Notes: a model not told the origin generated them from the letters alone. A stretch of DNA of 64,000 bases from Lichenihabitans psoromatis (GCF_004323635.1 NZ_CP036515.1:620001-684000); one strand, 5' to 3'. Shown: positions 26,177 to 34,928, counted from the first letter of the stretch. Made by a program: numbers and translations.

Positions 26177-27091
26177 CTACACGCGTTCGATGATGTTGCG
26201 GGCCGGGATCAACCCGCTCGGTCGCACCAGCAAAACCAGAATCACGAACGCGAACGCGAAGGCGTCGCGGAAGGCTCGAAGCTCCGGCGGCAGATAGGCC
26301 TGCAGCATGGTCAGCACGATGCCGATCAGGAATCCGCCCGCGACGGCGCCGACGAGGTTTCCCATCCCGCCGATCACCACAGCCACGAAAGCGAAGAGCG
26401 CGAGCGGCACCCCCATCGTATTGGTGAGCGAACCGGATTGCGTGATGGTGAGCAGCGACACGGCCGCCGCCAGAATACCGCTGATCGCGAAGGCGAGGCC
26501 GATCACCACATTGCCGCGCACGCCGAGATATTGAGCCGTTTTGAAATCTTCGGCCGCGGCCCGCATCTGTACCCCATAGGAAGTCCGCTTGAGGAACAGG
26601 CTCAAGCCCACCATTAGAACCAGCGTGACCGTGAGCGTGATGAGCTGCAGCATCGGGATCCGCAGGTCGCCGATCATCACTTGCGTGTTCGCGCCGCTCC
26701 AGAAGTCGACCGCTTTGGGACGCGCGCCGTAAGCGATCAGGATGCCGTTCTGGATGATGTAGCTGACCGCAAAGGAGGCGATCATCAGGGTCGGGGACGA
26801 GGCCCGCCGCAGCGGGCGAAACACGAGCGCCTCGGTCAGCAGGGCTGCCGCGACCACGATGACCGCGATGGCGGGAATCACCGCAAGGGGTGTCCAACCG
26901 CCGATGAGGAGATGCGCGGTCACATCGGCCGAGGGAACGATCAGCGCGTAACAGCCGATCGTGATCATGTCGCCATGAGCGAAGTTGATCAGCCGAAGAA
27001 TGCCGAACAGCAACCCGATGCCGAGCGCCACGAGCGCATAGATGCTGCCGAGCGCCACCGCGTCGATGAGGTTTTGGATGAATTGGATCAT
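26177..27091 (-). CDS. livH: Branched-chain amino acid-type ABC transporter permease LivH
   Basis: Second permease (304 aa) of the HAAT transporter, opening with the typical LIDAVALGSIYALVALGIGLLFGI and INFAHGDMITIGCYA segments. GGMGNLVGAVAGGFLIG near residue 230 is the conserved loop before the last membrane helices. The start overlaps the end of livF by 4 bases (ATGA), which indicates translational coupling. The proteins imported with this system in other bacteria include amides and short aromatic or aliphatic amino acids; the cargo here is unknown. Confidence 0.92.
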   Translation of the reverse strand: MIQFIQNLIDAVALGSIYALVALGIGLLFGILRLINFAHGDMITIGCYALIVPSADVTAHLLIGGWTPLAVIPAIAVIVVAAALLTEALVFRPLRRASSPTLMIASFAVSYIIQNGILIAYGARPKAVDFWSGANTQVMIGDLRIPMLQLITLTVTLVLMVGLSLFLKRTSYGVQMRAAAEDFKTAQYLGVRGNVVIGLAFAISGILAAAVSLLTITQSGSLTNTMGVPLALFAFVAVVIGGMGNLVGAVAGGFLIGIVLTMLQAYLPPELRAFRDAFAFAFVILVLLVRPSGLIPARNIIERV

Positions 27092-27834
27092 GCCGCAGTC
27101 TCCGTCGTCTGCGACGCCCCGAAGCCGAAATAGGCATGTTTGATGGCTTCGCCGTCGCGCAGATCGGCAGCGCGCCCTTCGAGCTGCACCTGGCCACCGC
27201 GCAGCACATAGATCCGATCGGCATGTTTCAGGATGCGGGTCGAACTCTGCTCGTTGATCAGCAGCGTCAGGTTCTCGCGCTTGCGAAGATCGAGCAGTGT
27301 CTCGTAGATCTGGTCGACGATCAGGGGCGCAAGGCCGAGTGAGGGTTCGTCGACCAGCAGCAGCCTCGGCCGTGTCATCACGGCGCGGGCGACCGCCAGC
27401 ATCTGCTGCTCGCCCCCCGACAGGCGGCCGGCCGGATAGGTCAAACGCTCCCGCAGCCGCGGAAAGATCATCAGAAGCCGCTCCATGTCGTCGAGCGCCT
27501 CGCGGCGATTGCCCCGCATATAGCCGCCGATCCGGAGGTTCTCCTCGACCGTCAGGGTGCCGAAGATATGCCGGCCCTCTGGCACCAGCGACACGCGGCG
27601 CCGCGCGATATATTCCGGCCGACGACCCACGACGCTCTCGCCATCGAAGCGGATCTCGCCCGCCGACGGTGCCACGCCACCGGCGATCGCCGCCAGGGCC
27701 GTCGACTTACCCGCGCCGTTCGGGCCGATGATGCAGACAACCTCGCCTTCGTTCACCCGGAGCGAGATGCCCCGGAGGGCGGCCAGATCGCCATAACGGA
27801 CGTGGAGCCCATCGACTTCCAGCAGAGCCGACAT
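27088..27834 (-). CDS. livF: ABC transporter ATP-binding protein LivF
   Basis: ATPase subunit (248 aa) of the HAAT importer. It has Walker A GPNGAGKST, the signature LSGGEQQMLAVARA, Walker B LLLVDEPSLGL and the switch His replaced in the common LivF pattern LLINEQS. Its ATG overlaps the livG stop by one base (TGATG). It energises uptake together with LivG at the cytoplasmic face of LivH/LivM. Confidence 0.93.
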   Translation of the reverse strand: MSALLEVDGLHVRYGDLAALRGISLRVNEGEVVCIIGPNGAGKSTALAAIAGGVAPSAGEIRFDGESVVGRRPEYIARRRVSLVPEGRHIFGTLTVEENLRIGGYMRGNRREALDDMERLLMIFPRLRERLTYPAGRLSGGEQQMLAVARAVMTRPRLLLVDEPSLGLAPLIVDQIYETLLDLRKRENLTLLINEQSSTRILKHADRIYVLRGGQVQLEGRAADLRDGEAIKHAYFGFGASQTTETAA

Positions 27835-28610
27835 CAGGCCTCCATTCCGAGATAAGCCGCCATCACGGCCGCGTCTCGCTGAATTTCAGCGGGCGTTCCT
27901 TCGGCGAGCGTGCGACCGCCGTCGAGCACGTGGATTCGATCCGAAATGCCCATCACGACCCGCATGTTGTGTTCGATCAGCAGCACCCCGCAGGTGAAGG
28001 TTTTCGGAATGGCCGCGACCAGCACCATCAGGTCCTCGCATTCGGCATCCGACATGCCGGCGGCCGGCTCATCGAGGAGCACGAAGGCCGGCGACAGGAC
28101 CATGGCGCGGGCGATCGATAGCCGGCGCTGGTCCGTATAGGGGAGCGCCCCCGCCGGGAGAGTTGCTTTATCGGGCAGGCCGACCCAGGCCAGCATCTCA
28201 TGCGCGTGGCTCGCGGCGGCCCGCCGACCAAGGCCGAGCCCAACGCCCGTGACCTCGACATTTTCGAGCACCGACAGCTCCTTGAATAGCCGACCGGCCT
28301 GAAACGTGCGGGCGACGCCACGCTCGCGAAAACGGACCGCCGACCATCCTGCCGTGCTCTCCCGACCGAGCAGCACGCGGCCTTCGGTGGGTGCCTGGAA
28401 GCCCGTCAGGCAATTGACCAGCGTCGTCTTGCCGGCCCCGTTGGGGCCGATCAGACCAAAGACTTCGTGGCGCTGAACCGTGAGGCTGACGTCAGCGATC
28501 GCGGCCAGGCCCTGGAACCGGACGGCCAAACGGTCGGCCGTCAGTTCCGAGGCATTGGTGTCGCCTGGGTCGGCCTTCGACAATCTGGTTAGGGTCGCGA
28601 TCTGGGTCAT
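27834..28610 (-). CDS. livG: ABC transporter ATP-binding protein LivG
   Basis: ATPase subunit (258 aa) of the same importer. Walker A is GPNGAGKTT, followed by GVARTFQAGRLF, the LivG-type Q-loop region. The signature region is degenerate: where LSYGQQRRLEIARA is expected the protein has LPYTDQRRLSIARAM, so the LSGGQ equivalent is PYTDQ. Walker B VLLDEPAAGMS and the LIEHNMRVVMGISDRIHVLD end are normal. Such a divergent signature is worth noting but does occur in LivG relatives. Upstream lie a short hairpin and livK. Confidence 0.9.
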   Translation of the reverse strand: MTQIATLTRLSKADPGDTNASELTADRLAVRFQGLAAIADVSLTVQRHEVFGLIGPNGAGKTTLVNCLTGFQAPTEGRVLLGRESTAGWSAVRFRERGVARTFQAGRLFKELSVLENVEVTGVGLGLGRRAAASHAHEMLAWVGLPDKATLPAGALPYTDQRRLSIARAMVLSPAFVLLDEPAAGMSDAECEDLMVLVAAIPKTFTCGVLLIEHNMRVVMGISDRIHVLDGGRTLAEGTPAEIQRDAAVMAAYLGMEA

Positions 28611-28663
28611 GGCTTTCGCGAAAGTGGATCGATGAGAGGGAGCGCCGCGATGCGGCGAGGTCT

Positions 28664-28687
28664 CCGCCGGCCCGTGCAGGCCGGCGG
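28664..28687 (-). repeat. GC-rich intercistronic hairpin between livK and livG
   Basis: A perfect 9-bp inverted repeat (CCGCCGGCC / GGCCGGCGG) with a 6-base loop lies 20 bases after the livK stop. There is no T-run, so it is probably not a terminator. It may protect the livK mRNA end and allow more binding protein than ATPase to be made; this is inference. Confidence 0.6.
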
Positions 28688-28706
28688 ATTTGTGGTGTGA
28701 GCCGGC

Positions 28707-29909
28707 TCAGTTCCCCTTCAAGCGGTAGAGGACCGCATCGGGGATCGTGTCCTTGATGCGCCATTCCTCGCCGGGCGTTTCCTTGCCGTCCGCGTAGGAC
28801 ATCACGAACATCGGCATGTCGATCTGCACATGCAGCTTCGGCGTAAAGGTGCGTGGCCCGAGCACTGTCGGCGCATCCTTCAGCTTGTTCATCTCGGCCA
28901 CCACGATGGCCGCATCGGTGGTCTTCGCCTCGGTCACGGCTTTGGCCCAGAGATCAAGGAATGCGTAGATCGGATAGGCATATTGCGTGGTCGGCGGCTT
29001 GCCGAACTTCTTCTCGAAGGCGGCCGAAATCTCGTTCACGGCGGGACGCGGGTCGTTGACCGCGAGGGCCTGCGAGGGAAGGTAGAAATCCTTCAGGCCC
29101 GGCACCGAATTCAACCAATAAGTGCCATCCATCGCGGTCGCGCTGAAGATCGGCAGAGTGATGCCGGCGGCCCTCAGTTGGCGCACCGAGCTGGCGGCGC
29201 CGGGATTGGTCGAGCAGAGCATGATGTGATCGACGCCGTCGTTGCGGATCGCTTCGCTCAACCGCGTAATCTGCGAGCTGATCGTGGGGTCGAGACCCTT
29301 GAACGTATCCTGCCCGACGACCGTGCCCTTGTCGTTCTTGAGCGACCAATTGTAGCCGGCGCAGACCGACTTATTATATTCGATCGTCTCGTCGACCAGC
29401 ATATAACCCTTACGCAAGTTCTTCTTCTGGTAGCCCCAATCCGCCATGATGGCGCCTTCGAGCTGGCCAGCGTTGTTGGCCGTGAACGAATACGGCCCGA
29501 CCCCGACCACACCCGCCTTGGGATCCGACGCTCCCATGAAAACCGATATAATTTTGGCTTTCTGCGCCTGAAGCGCGGCCGGTGCGCCATAGTCGTAATC
29601 GGCCGACACCAGAAGCAGGTTGGCGCCCTGTTTGACGAGATCCTGGCCAACCTTGGCGCCCTCGACGCGGTCGGTCTTGGTGTCGCCCGAGATCACCTTG
29701 ATGGGCTGACCGAGCAGACCGCCTTTCGCGTTGGTTTGCTCGATCCACAATTGAGCCATTTTGGCGGCTTCGCCATCATAAGCCTCCATCCAGCCCGAGA
29801 AGGCCACCGCCATACCGATCGTCACCCCGTCGGCCGCTGCCGCCCTCTGGGCGCCACCTAAGACGAGAACGCTGCAAGCCAGTCCCAGTATCGATGCTTT
29901 GATCTTCAT
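28707..29909 (-). CDS. livK: ABC transporter substrate-binding protein, LivK/amide-binding type
   Basis: Periplasmic type I solute-binding protein (400 aa) with a signal peptide (MKIKASILGLACSVLVL, cut after AAAA near residue 27). The ligand-receptor fold is recognisable from DGVTIGMAVAFSGWMEAYDG, AQLWIEQTNAKGGLLGQP and QKKNLRKGYMLVDETIEYN. ATG 29909 is chosen because GGAGGG lies 6 bases upstream and the signal peptide begins there. It is the first gene of the transporter set, 149 bases from the small zinc-finger gene. The cargo cannot be read from sequence; the downstream hyuAB and transaminases suggest an amide, lactam or hydantoin. Confidence 0.9.
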   Translation of the reverse strand: MKIKASILGLACSVLVLGGAQRAAAADGVTIGMAVAFSGWMEAYDGEAAKMAQLWIEQTNAKGGLLGQPIKVISGDTKTDRVEGAKVGQDLVKQGANLLLVSADYDYGAPAALQAQKAKIISVFMGASDPKAGVVGVGPYSFTANNAGQLEGAIMADWGYQKKNLRKGYMLVDETIEYNKSVCAGYNWSLKNDKGTVVGQDTFKGLDPTISSQITRLSEAIRNDGVDHIMLCSTNPGAASSVRQLRAAGITLPIFSATAMDGTYWLNSVPGLKDFYLPSQALAVNDPRPAVNEISAAFEKKFGKPPTTQYAYPIYAFLDLWAKAVTEAKTTDAAIVVAEMNKLKDAPTVLGPRTFTPKLHVQIDMPMFVMSYADGKETPGEEWRIKDTIPDAVLYRLKGN

Positions 29910-30058
29910 CTTACCCTCCATGACGATAACGGCGCGGCGCCTTGCTGTTGAAGCCGATACGACCAGGCAGTCGCACGACACACCCCTCCGTTCACGGACA
30001 CGCTGTCGTGCCGCCTCGGTTTGAGCTTCGATGAACCTGATCGAGAAAAAGAAGGCGC

Positions 30059-30256
30059 CTAGTTGGCGACTGCTTCAGCTTCGAGTCTTACAGTGCGTTC
30101 CGTTTCCCAGGAGACGCACCACGCGGAACAGTAACGAACTCCGTTCAACGTCACGGATTCGGTCTTATCGGTCAGCGATCCCTCGAAAATGAGGATCCCG
30201 CAATTATGACACTTGATGTAACTTTCGACATACATTCTGTTCTTTGCAAACTTCAT
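30059..30256 (-). CDS. Small putative zinc-binding protein
   Basis: A 65-residue protein with two Cys pairs, CHNC (16-19) and YCSAWC (43-47), spaced like a treble-clef or rubredoxin-like zinc knuckle. No membrane segment or signal peptide. The start codon overlaps the GntR stop (ATGA), so it is translated with the regulator. I do not recognise a named family. It may be a cofactor or accessory of the regulator or the downstream Liv/HyuAB system; proteins of this size with paired Cys also occur as small subunits of oxoprolinase-like or carboxylase-like enzymes, but nothing here proves that. Confidence 0.7.
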   Translation of the reverse strand: MKFAKNRMYVESYIKCHNCGILIFEGSLTDKTESVTLNGVRYCSAWCVSWETERTVRLEAEAVAN

Positions 30257-31041
30257 TCCACCAACTCCCGCTGCTTGAGGGTGGGCGTTGATGTTCTTGC
30301 AGGTGGACGCGTCGTCGGCAGCGGCGCCGCGCCATCCGGATGCGCAAGGCTCACCTTTTTGTAGATGTCCCGAACGTCGGCCCAGGTCGACGCGATATGC
30401 CGCTCCATCGTCAAAACGGCAGCATCCACGTCGCCCAGCCGCAGCGCATCGACAATCGGAACATGAATCAGTGCCGAGTCCATCAGACTCTCCTGTTCGA
30501 GGTCCACGCAGGCGATCAGCATCGAAATTTCCGTTTCGATCCCGTCATACGCTCGAAGTGTTTGGCGGTTGTTCGACATCTCGCAAAGGCGACGATGAAA
30601 CGTCAGGTCCCATTGCCGAACATCCCCGACGCGATTGGTCTCAGCAGCAGCAATCATCTCGCCCAATATCGCTTCGAGACTGACGAGATCGGTCTTGCCG
30701 ATGCGCGGCATGGCTTGTCTGATCGCAAAAGACTCGACGCAGGTGCGGAACGCAAAAATATCCTCGACGTCCTCGATCGCAAAGCGTCGGAGGCAGTGGC
30801 CACGCCTCGGGAGAGCCACGAGATAGCCCCGTTCAGCCAATCCCGAGACGGCCTCGCGAATGGGATTTCGACTGATGCCCAACCGCCGCGCTAAACCCGC
30901 TTCGTTGATCCGATCGCCCGGCCGCAAAAGCCCGGTCGTCATCATTTCGAGAAGATGACGTCGAACCTGATCGGACAGCGTCAGCGTCTCCGCGATTGGA
31001 GACCTCCCCTGAAGCGATCCGTGGTCGAGAGCCGTGATCAC
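30253..31041 (-). CDS. GntR family transcriptional regulator, FCD type
   Basis: Regulator (262 aa, GTG start) with an N-terminal winged helix (LSDQVRRHLLEMMTTGLLRPGDR, LGISRNPIREAVSGLAERG) and an FCD effector domain (FRTCVESFAIRQA, WDLTFHRRLCEMS, METHIAS-type end MERHIAST). FCD domains usually bind a carboxylic acid with a metal ion. It heads the leftward run that continues with the zinc-knuckle gene, livKGFHM, the class IV transaminase and the second hyuAB, and is the obvious candidate regulator of that set. The tail after residue 235 is Pro/Thr-rich and likely disordered. Confidence 0.87.
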   Translation of the reverse strand: MITALDHGSLQGRSPIAETLTLSDQVRRHLLEMMTTGLLRPGDRINEAGLARRLGISRNPIREAVSGLAERGYLVALPRRGHCLRRFAIEDVEDIFAFRTCVESFAIRQAMPRIGKTDLVSLEAILGEMIAAAETNRVGDVRQWDLTFHRRLCEMSNNRQTLRAYDGIETEISMLIACVDLEQESLMDSALIHVPIVDALRLGDVDAAVLTMERHIASTWADVRDIYKKVSLAHPDGAAPLPTTRPPARTSTPTLKQRELVE

Positions 31042-31415
31042 AGGTTGCCTTTTCGATTGCGCGAGAGACAGAATGACGCGCGGACTGTGGACAGATTAGT
31101 TTGCCAGTTGCGAACGTCAAGTCGAATTGATGCAGAAATATTGCTCTATAATATGCTTATTTGCTGATCAATCTGACCGATTCTTGCTATTGGCTGATAC
31201 GGCAAGATCACTTGCGAAGAATCGAAGAAAAACGCCACGAACGTTGCAAGTCTATAACCGCTTGAAGAGCGAATCAGTCATGGCTCTGCCGCGCGCGGTT
31301 CAGCCAACACACACGCCCGAGCGCGGCGACGTCGTCCACGACGACATGAGACCAAGCCTCGTCGCCGCTCGGTCAAGACTTGAGCGACACTTCGACGAGC
31401 TAAAAAAGGCGACGA
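31042..31415. other. AT-rich intergenic region without a gene
   Basis: A 374-base gap between the GntR gene and the end of pxpC, markedly richer in A+T than its surroundings, especially 31125-31270. I see no ORF with codon use or similarity that would support a gene, and no tRNA or terminator. It most likely carries the promoter and operator of the leftward GntR/liv/hyu run. A TTGCTGATCAA element at 31161-31171 has matching TTG/CAA ends and could be part of an operator. Confidence 0.6.
31145..31171 (-). promoter_or_regulatory. Candidate sigma-70 promoter for the GntR/liv/hyu run
   Basis: On the minus strand, TTGATC (31171-31166) and TATAGA (31150-31145) are separated by 15 bases, about 100 bases upstream of the GntR start. 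The spacing is shorter than the ideal 17. The assignment rests on sequence resemblance only. Confidence 0.3.
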
Positions 31416-32396
31416 TTATACAGGACCGAGATGGTGCCGCACCGCCTCCAACACGCCCGCTCGCTCGCGCCGCGCCGCCAGAGCCGCAGCCATGTCGACC
31501 GGCACGAATTGTATTTTGGAATGCGGCTGTAACTGCCCGATGAAGTCCATATCGGCTGAGATCACAGTCCCGAGCATAAAATAGCCGCCACCCGAAACCG
31601 CATCGCGGTGCAGCACGATCGGTTCGGTCCCGCCCGGCACCTGGATCGAGCCATAGGGATAGCAGCTGTCGACGATGTTGCTTGGATCGGAGCCGGCGCC
31701 GAAGGGTGGCGTTCGCTCGACGAAAGTCAGCGGCGCCCCACCACGAAAGCGGTAGCCGATGCGATCGGCTTCCGGCGCGACCTTCCATGTATCGGCGAAG
31801 AAGCGCTTGGACGCCTCCGGCGTGATGCGATGCTCGTAGAGGCCAGGAAGCATCCGCAGGGTGGGGCTGGGCACGGCCCCACGCCGCAGATGCTCCGGAA
31901 TCGATGCTCCCGGTGAAGAATTGCCTGCCGCTTCCCCCACGGCCACATCATCGCCGACCTTCAACGGACGCCCCTCGTAGCCGCCCAAAGCGCCGAGCGC
32001 ATAGGTCGAGCGGCTTCCGAGCACCACCGGGACGTCGATACCGCCCGACACCGCCAGATAAGCGCGCGCGCCGCGTTTCAGAAAATCGAACGACAGGACC
32101 TGCCCGGCCTCGATCGGGAAGCTTGTCCAGGTCGGCTGCGCGACCCCGTCGACCTTGGGCGGTAGTTCGGCGCCCGTCACGGCCAGGACCGCAGGCGTCG
32201 TGAACAGAAGTTCCGGCCCTAGGAACGTGCATTCGAGCGCGGCCGCCCCCTCGTCATTGCCAACCAACATGTTGGCGCAACGCAAGGCGAAGCGGTCCAA
32301 AGCGCCCGAGAGTGGGATGCCGACGTCGTAATAGCCGGGTCGGCCAAGATCCTGGACGGATGTCGCGAGGCCGGGTTTTTGAACCTTAATGGCCAT
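31416..32396 (-). CDS. pxpC: 5-oxoprolinase subunit C / biotin-dependent carboxyltransferase domain protein
   Basis: Protein (326 aa) of the KipA/PxpC family, homologous to the second half of the carboxyltransferase domain of urea carboxylase. It opens with IKVQKPGLATSVQDLGRPGYYDVGIPLSGALD, the family hallmark, and has GGGYFMLGTVISADMDFIGQLQP near the end. The ATG at 32396 has GGAG 7 bases upstream; an ATG 12 bases earlier has no such site. It overlaps pxpB by 11 bases. In the PxpABC enzyme it helps convert 5-oxoproline to glutamate. Here a biotin carboxylase and carrier are in the same operon, which raises the possibility of true biotin-dependent carboxyl transfer. Confidence 0.9.
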   Translation of the reverse strand: MAIKVQKPGLATSVQDLGRPGYYDVGIPLSGALDRFALRCANMLVGNDEGAAALECTFLGPELLFTTPAVLAVTGAELPPKVDGVAQPTWTSFPIEAGQVLSFDFLKRGARAYLAVSGGIDVPVVLGSRSTYALGALGGYEGRPLKVGDDVAVGEAAGNSSPGASIPEHLRRGAVPSPTLRMLPGLYEHRITPEASKRFFADTWKVAPEADRIGYRFRGGAPLTFVERTPPFGAGSDPSNIVDSCYPYGSIQVPGGTEPIVLHRDAVSGGGYFMLGTVISADMDFIGQLQPHSKIQFVPVDMAAALAARRERAGVLEAVRHHLGPV

Positions 32397-33261
32397 GGAG
32401 CGCTCCATCGAGGGTCTGATTATAGGCCGTCGGGTCCGTGCTGAACTCCCGCAGGTCGAAGGTCACGGGACGGATCAGCGGATCGAAGCGGCCGGCGTCG
32501 ACCTCCCGCACGGCTTGATCATAGGCCTCGCGATCGACTGGTTTGAACCGAACGATGTCGCCGGGTTTGAAGAACGTCATGGTCTCGCGAAGGTAGCCGA
32601 TCTCCTGCTTTGGATCGTAGATCGGCATCGGCGTAATGCCGAACATCTGGTATCCGCCGGCGCCACGAACCGAATAGATGCAGCCGAAGCAGCCGCCATG
32701 GCCGACCGTCAATTTCGGAGTGTCGGTGCGTGGACGCAGGTATTTCGGTACTTCGATCTGCCGCTGGCGTTCGACCATCTGATACATGAACGGGAGACCC
32801 GCCACGAAGCCGACCATCGAGACGAACCAGGGCGATCCCGCATGGGCCGCGATGAAGTCGGGCACGCTGGCATAGCCGTTCAGCTTGGCGGCATAGTCGA
32901 GGTCATCGCCGCCCGGTTCCTGATGCCGCTCGCGAAACCGCATCAGGGTCTCATGGGTCCAGGGGTCGTTGTAGAAAACCGGTATTTCGACGATGCGGGT
33001 GGCCAGCACCGGCTCGGCTTGCCCGCTTGCAGCCTCGAGAGCCTTGATCTCGCGCATAAGGTCGTCGGGCGCGATGATGTCGGGGTTGAATTTGACCTGA
33101 AACGACGCGTTTGCCGGGCAGATTTCTGTGACCCCGGTTATACGCGCTTCGCGGATGGCGTTGCAGAGGAACAAGCTTTTGAAGAAGGCGTCGAGCGACA
33201 TGTCTTGATCGACCTCGACGAAGATGTGCTCGTCGCCGCCGAATGAGTAGCGTGGGGTCAT
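32386..33261 (-). CDS. pxpB: 5-oxoprolinase subunit B / allophanate hydrolase subunit 1-like
   Basis: KipI/PxpB-family protein (291 aa, PF02682), homologous to the first half of the urea carboxylase carboxyltransferase domain. Conserved segments include YSFGGDEHIFVEV at the start, ASFQVKFNPD and GHGGCFGCIYSVRGAGGYQMFGITPMPIYD. At 291 residues it is longer than the roughly 220-residue stand-alone KipI proteins, with an inserted stretch around 95-150 (DPWTHETLMRFRERHQEP and after). It overlaps the biotin carboxylase gene by 4 bases and pxpC by 11, so all three are translationally coupled. Confidence 0.9.
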   Translation of the reverse strand: MTPRYSFGGDEHIFVEVDQDMSLDAFFKSLFLCNAIREARITGVTEICPANASFQVKFNPDIIAPDDLMREIKALEAASGQAEPVLATRIVEIPVFYNDPWTHETLMRFRERHQEPGGDDLDYAAKLNGYASVPDFIAAHAGSPWFVSMVGFVAGLPFMYQMVERQRQIEVPKYLRPRTDTPKLTVGHGGCFGCIYSVRGAGGYQMFGITPMPIYDPKQEIGYLRETMTFFKPGDIVRFKPVDREAYDQAVREVDAGRFDPLIRPVTFDLREFSTDPTAYNQTLDGALHGH

Positions 33262-34646
33262 GACGTGACACCTCCTGCGGTTGATGGGCTGTCGATCGAC
33301 GCGGTCGAGAGCCAGCCTTCGAGCCAGCCCGTATGGACGCGGCCGGCCAGGACATCGGGGTCGCGCGCCAGCGCGTCATGCAGCGGCGCCGTCGTGGTGA
33401 TGCCCTCGACCCTGAGTTCGCCGAGGGCACGGCGAAGACGCAGGATCGCGCCGTCGCGGGTGTCGTCCCACACCACCAGCTTACCCAGCAACGAATCGTA
33501 GAACGGCGGAACCGTATAGCCTGGGTAGAGCATCGTATCGAAACGGACGCCGAAGCCGCCCGGCACCGTCAAGGCCGTCACGGTGCCGGGATCGGGTTGG
33601 AAATTCTTGGCGGCATCCTCGGCGTTGATACGCACCTCGATCGCATGACCACGAAGCGCGATATCGGCTTGCGTTAGGCCGAGCGGTTCTCCGCCCGCGA
33701 TACGGATCATGGCTTTGAGGAGATCGATGCCGGTCACCATCTCGGTTACCGGATGTTCGACTTGAATGCGGGTGTTCATCTCGATGAAGAAGAACTCGCG
33801 GCTGGCGTCGTCGTAGAGATATTCGAGCGTGCCGGCGCCCCGATAATGGCAGGCTTCCGCCAGCCTGACCGCCGAAGCGCAGAGCTTTGCCCGGATGTCC
33901 GGTGGCAGGGCGGCGGCGGGCGCCTCCTCCCACACCTTCTGACGACGGCGCTGCAGGGAACATTCGCGCTCGTGCAGGTGAATGGCCGAGCGACCATCGC
34001 CGAGGATCTGCACCTCGACGTGACGGGCGCGGGCCACGAAACGCTCGAGATACAGGGAGCCGTCGCCGAAGGCGGCGCGTGCCTCCTGGCTGGCCTGCGG
34101 CAGCAGGGCTTCGAGCTCGTCCTGGTTCCGCGCGACGCGAATACCGCGTCCGCCGCCGCCGGCCGCCGCCTTGATCATCACCGGATAGCCGATCGCCTCG
34201 GCCAGCGCCGGTGCGCTCGCGAGATCATCGAGAACGCCATCACTGCCGGGCACGACCGGCACACCCGCGGCCTGGGCGCTCGCGCGCGCCGCAGCCTTGT
34301 CGCCCATCGTCCGGATCGTCGCCGCTGTCGGCCCGATGAACACGAGCCCGGCGGCTTCCACAGCCTCGGCGAAAGCGGCGTTCTCGGCCAGGAACCCATA
34401 GCCGGGATGCAAGGCATCGGCGCCCGTCGCGAAGGCGGCCTGCAGAATGGCGTCGATCTTCAGGTAGGACTTTGCCGGATGCGCCGGCCCGATCTCGATC
34501 GCTTCGTCGGCAAGCCGCACCGCGAGCATCTGCGCGTCGGCCTTGCTGTAGACCTGCACGGTCGCGATGCCGAGATCCTTCGCGGCCCTGATGATGCGGA
34601 CCGCGATCTCGCCCCGGTTGGCGACCAAGATCTTCTTGAGCGCCAT
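33258..34646 (-). CDS. accC: Biotin carboxylase (acetyl-CoA carboxylase-type subunit)
   Basis: ATP-grasp enzyme (462 aa) that carboxylates biotin on a carrier protein with bicarbonate and ATP. It begins KKILVANRGEIAVRIIRAAKDLGI, has the glycine-rich ATP loop AAAGGGGRGIR near residue 160 and the active-site EMNTRIQVEHPVTEMVTG near residue 290. The ATG at 34646 is chosen because the biotin carboxylase fold starts there. It is placed between a free biotinyl carrier and pxpB, not next to accB of fatty-acid synthesis, so it probably serves a dedicated carboxylase and is not the housekeeping AccC. Confidence 0.93.
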   Translation of the reverse strand: MALKKILVANRGEIAVRIIRAAKDLGIATVQVYSKADAQMLAVRLADEAIEIGPAHPAKSYLKIDAILQAAFATGADALHPGYGFLAENAAFAEAVEAAGLVFIGPTAATIRTMGDKAAARASAQAAGVPVVPGSDGVLDDLASAPALAEAIGYPVMIKAAAGGGGRGIRVARNQDELEALLPQASQEARAAFGDGSLYLERFVARARHVEVQILGDGRSAIHLHERECSLQRRRQKVWEEAPAAALPPDIRAKLCASAVRLAEACHYRGAGTLEYLYDDASREFFFIEMNTRIQVEHPVTEMVTGIDLLKAMIRIAGGEPLGLTQADIALRGHAIEVRINAEDAAKNFQPDPGTVTALTVPGGFGVRFDTMLYPGYTVPPFYDSLLGKLVVWDDTRDGAILRLRRALGELRVEGITTTAPLHDALARDPDVLAGRVHTGWLEGWLSTASIDSPSTAGGVTS

Positions 34647-34651
34647 GCCGC

Positions 34652-34894
34652 TCAGGCCTCGATATCGAAGAGCGGTTCGCCCGCCATGACGGGATCTTCG
34701 TCGTCGACATGGAACTTGGCCACGACCCCGGCAATCTCGGCCGTGATGGTCGTGAAGGATTTCATCACCTCCACGAGGCCGATCGTGTCGCCGATCGCCA
34801 CGGTGTCGCCCTCGGTCTTGAAAGGCGGCTGGTCCGGCGAGGGGCGACGATAGAAGGTTCCCGGAAGCGGGCACGGAACGGTGGTGATGGCCAT
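34652..34894 (-). CDS. Free-standing biotinyl carrier protein
   Basis: An 80-residue biotinyl/lipoyl domain with the biotin-acceptor Lys45 in EVMKS, where most carriers have EAMKM. The flanking PGTFYRRPSP start and AGVVAKFHVDDEDPVMAGEPLFDI end form the two halves of the barrel. It lacks the long Ala/Pro linker of AccB, so it is a minimal carrier. It lies 5 bases before the biotin carboxylase gene. Together with PxpB/PxpC it gives the three functions (BC, BCCP, CT-like) found fused in urea carboxylase. Confidence 0.9.
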   Translation of the reverse strand: MAITTVPCPLPGTFYRRPSPDQPPFKTEGDTVAIGDTIGLVEVMKSFTTITAEIAGVVAKFHVDDEDPVMAGEPLFDIEA

Positions 34895-34928
34895 GGGCGT
34901 CCTTCGATCGACACGCTGGAGGGGCGGC

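Noticed and set aside
31127..31543. Possible plus-strand gene in the gap after the GntR gene
   Set aside because: Begins in AT-rich promoter-like DNA and runs 128 bases antisense into pxpC; no ribosome-binding site, no similarity and biased composition.
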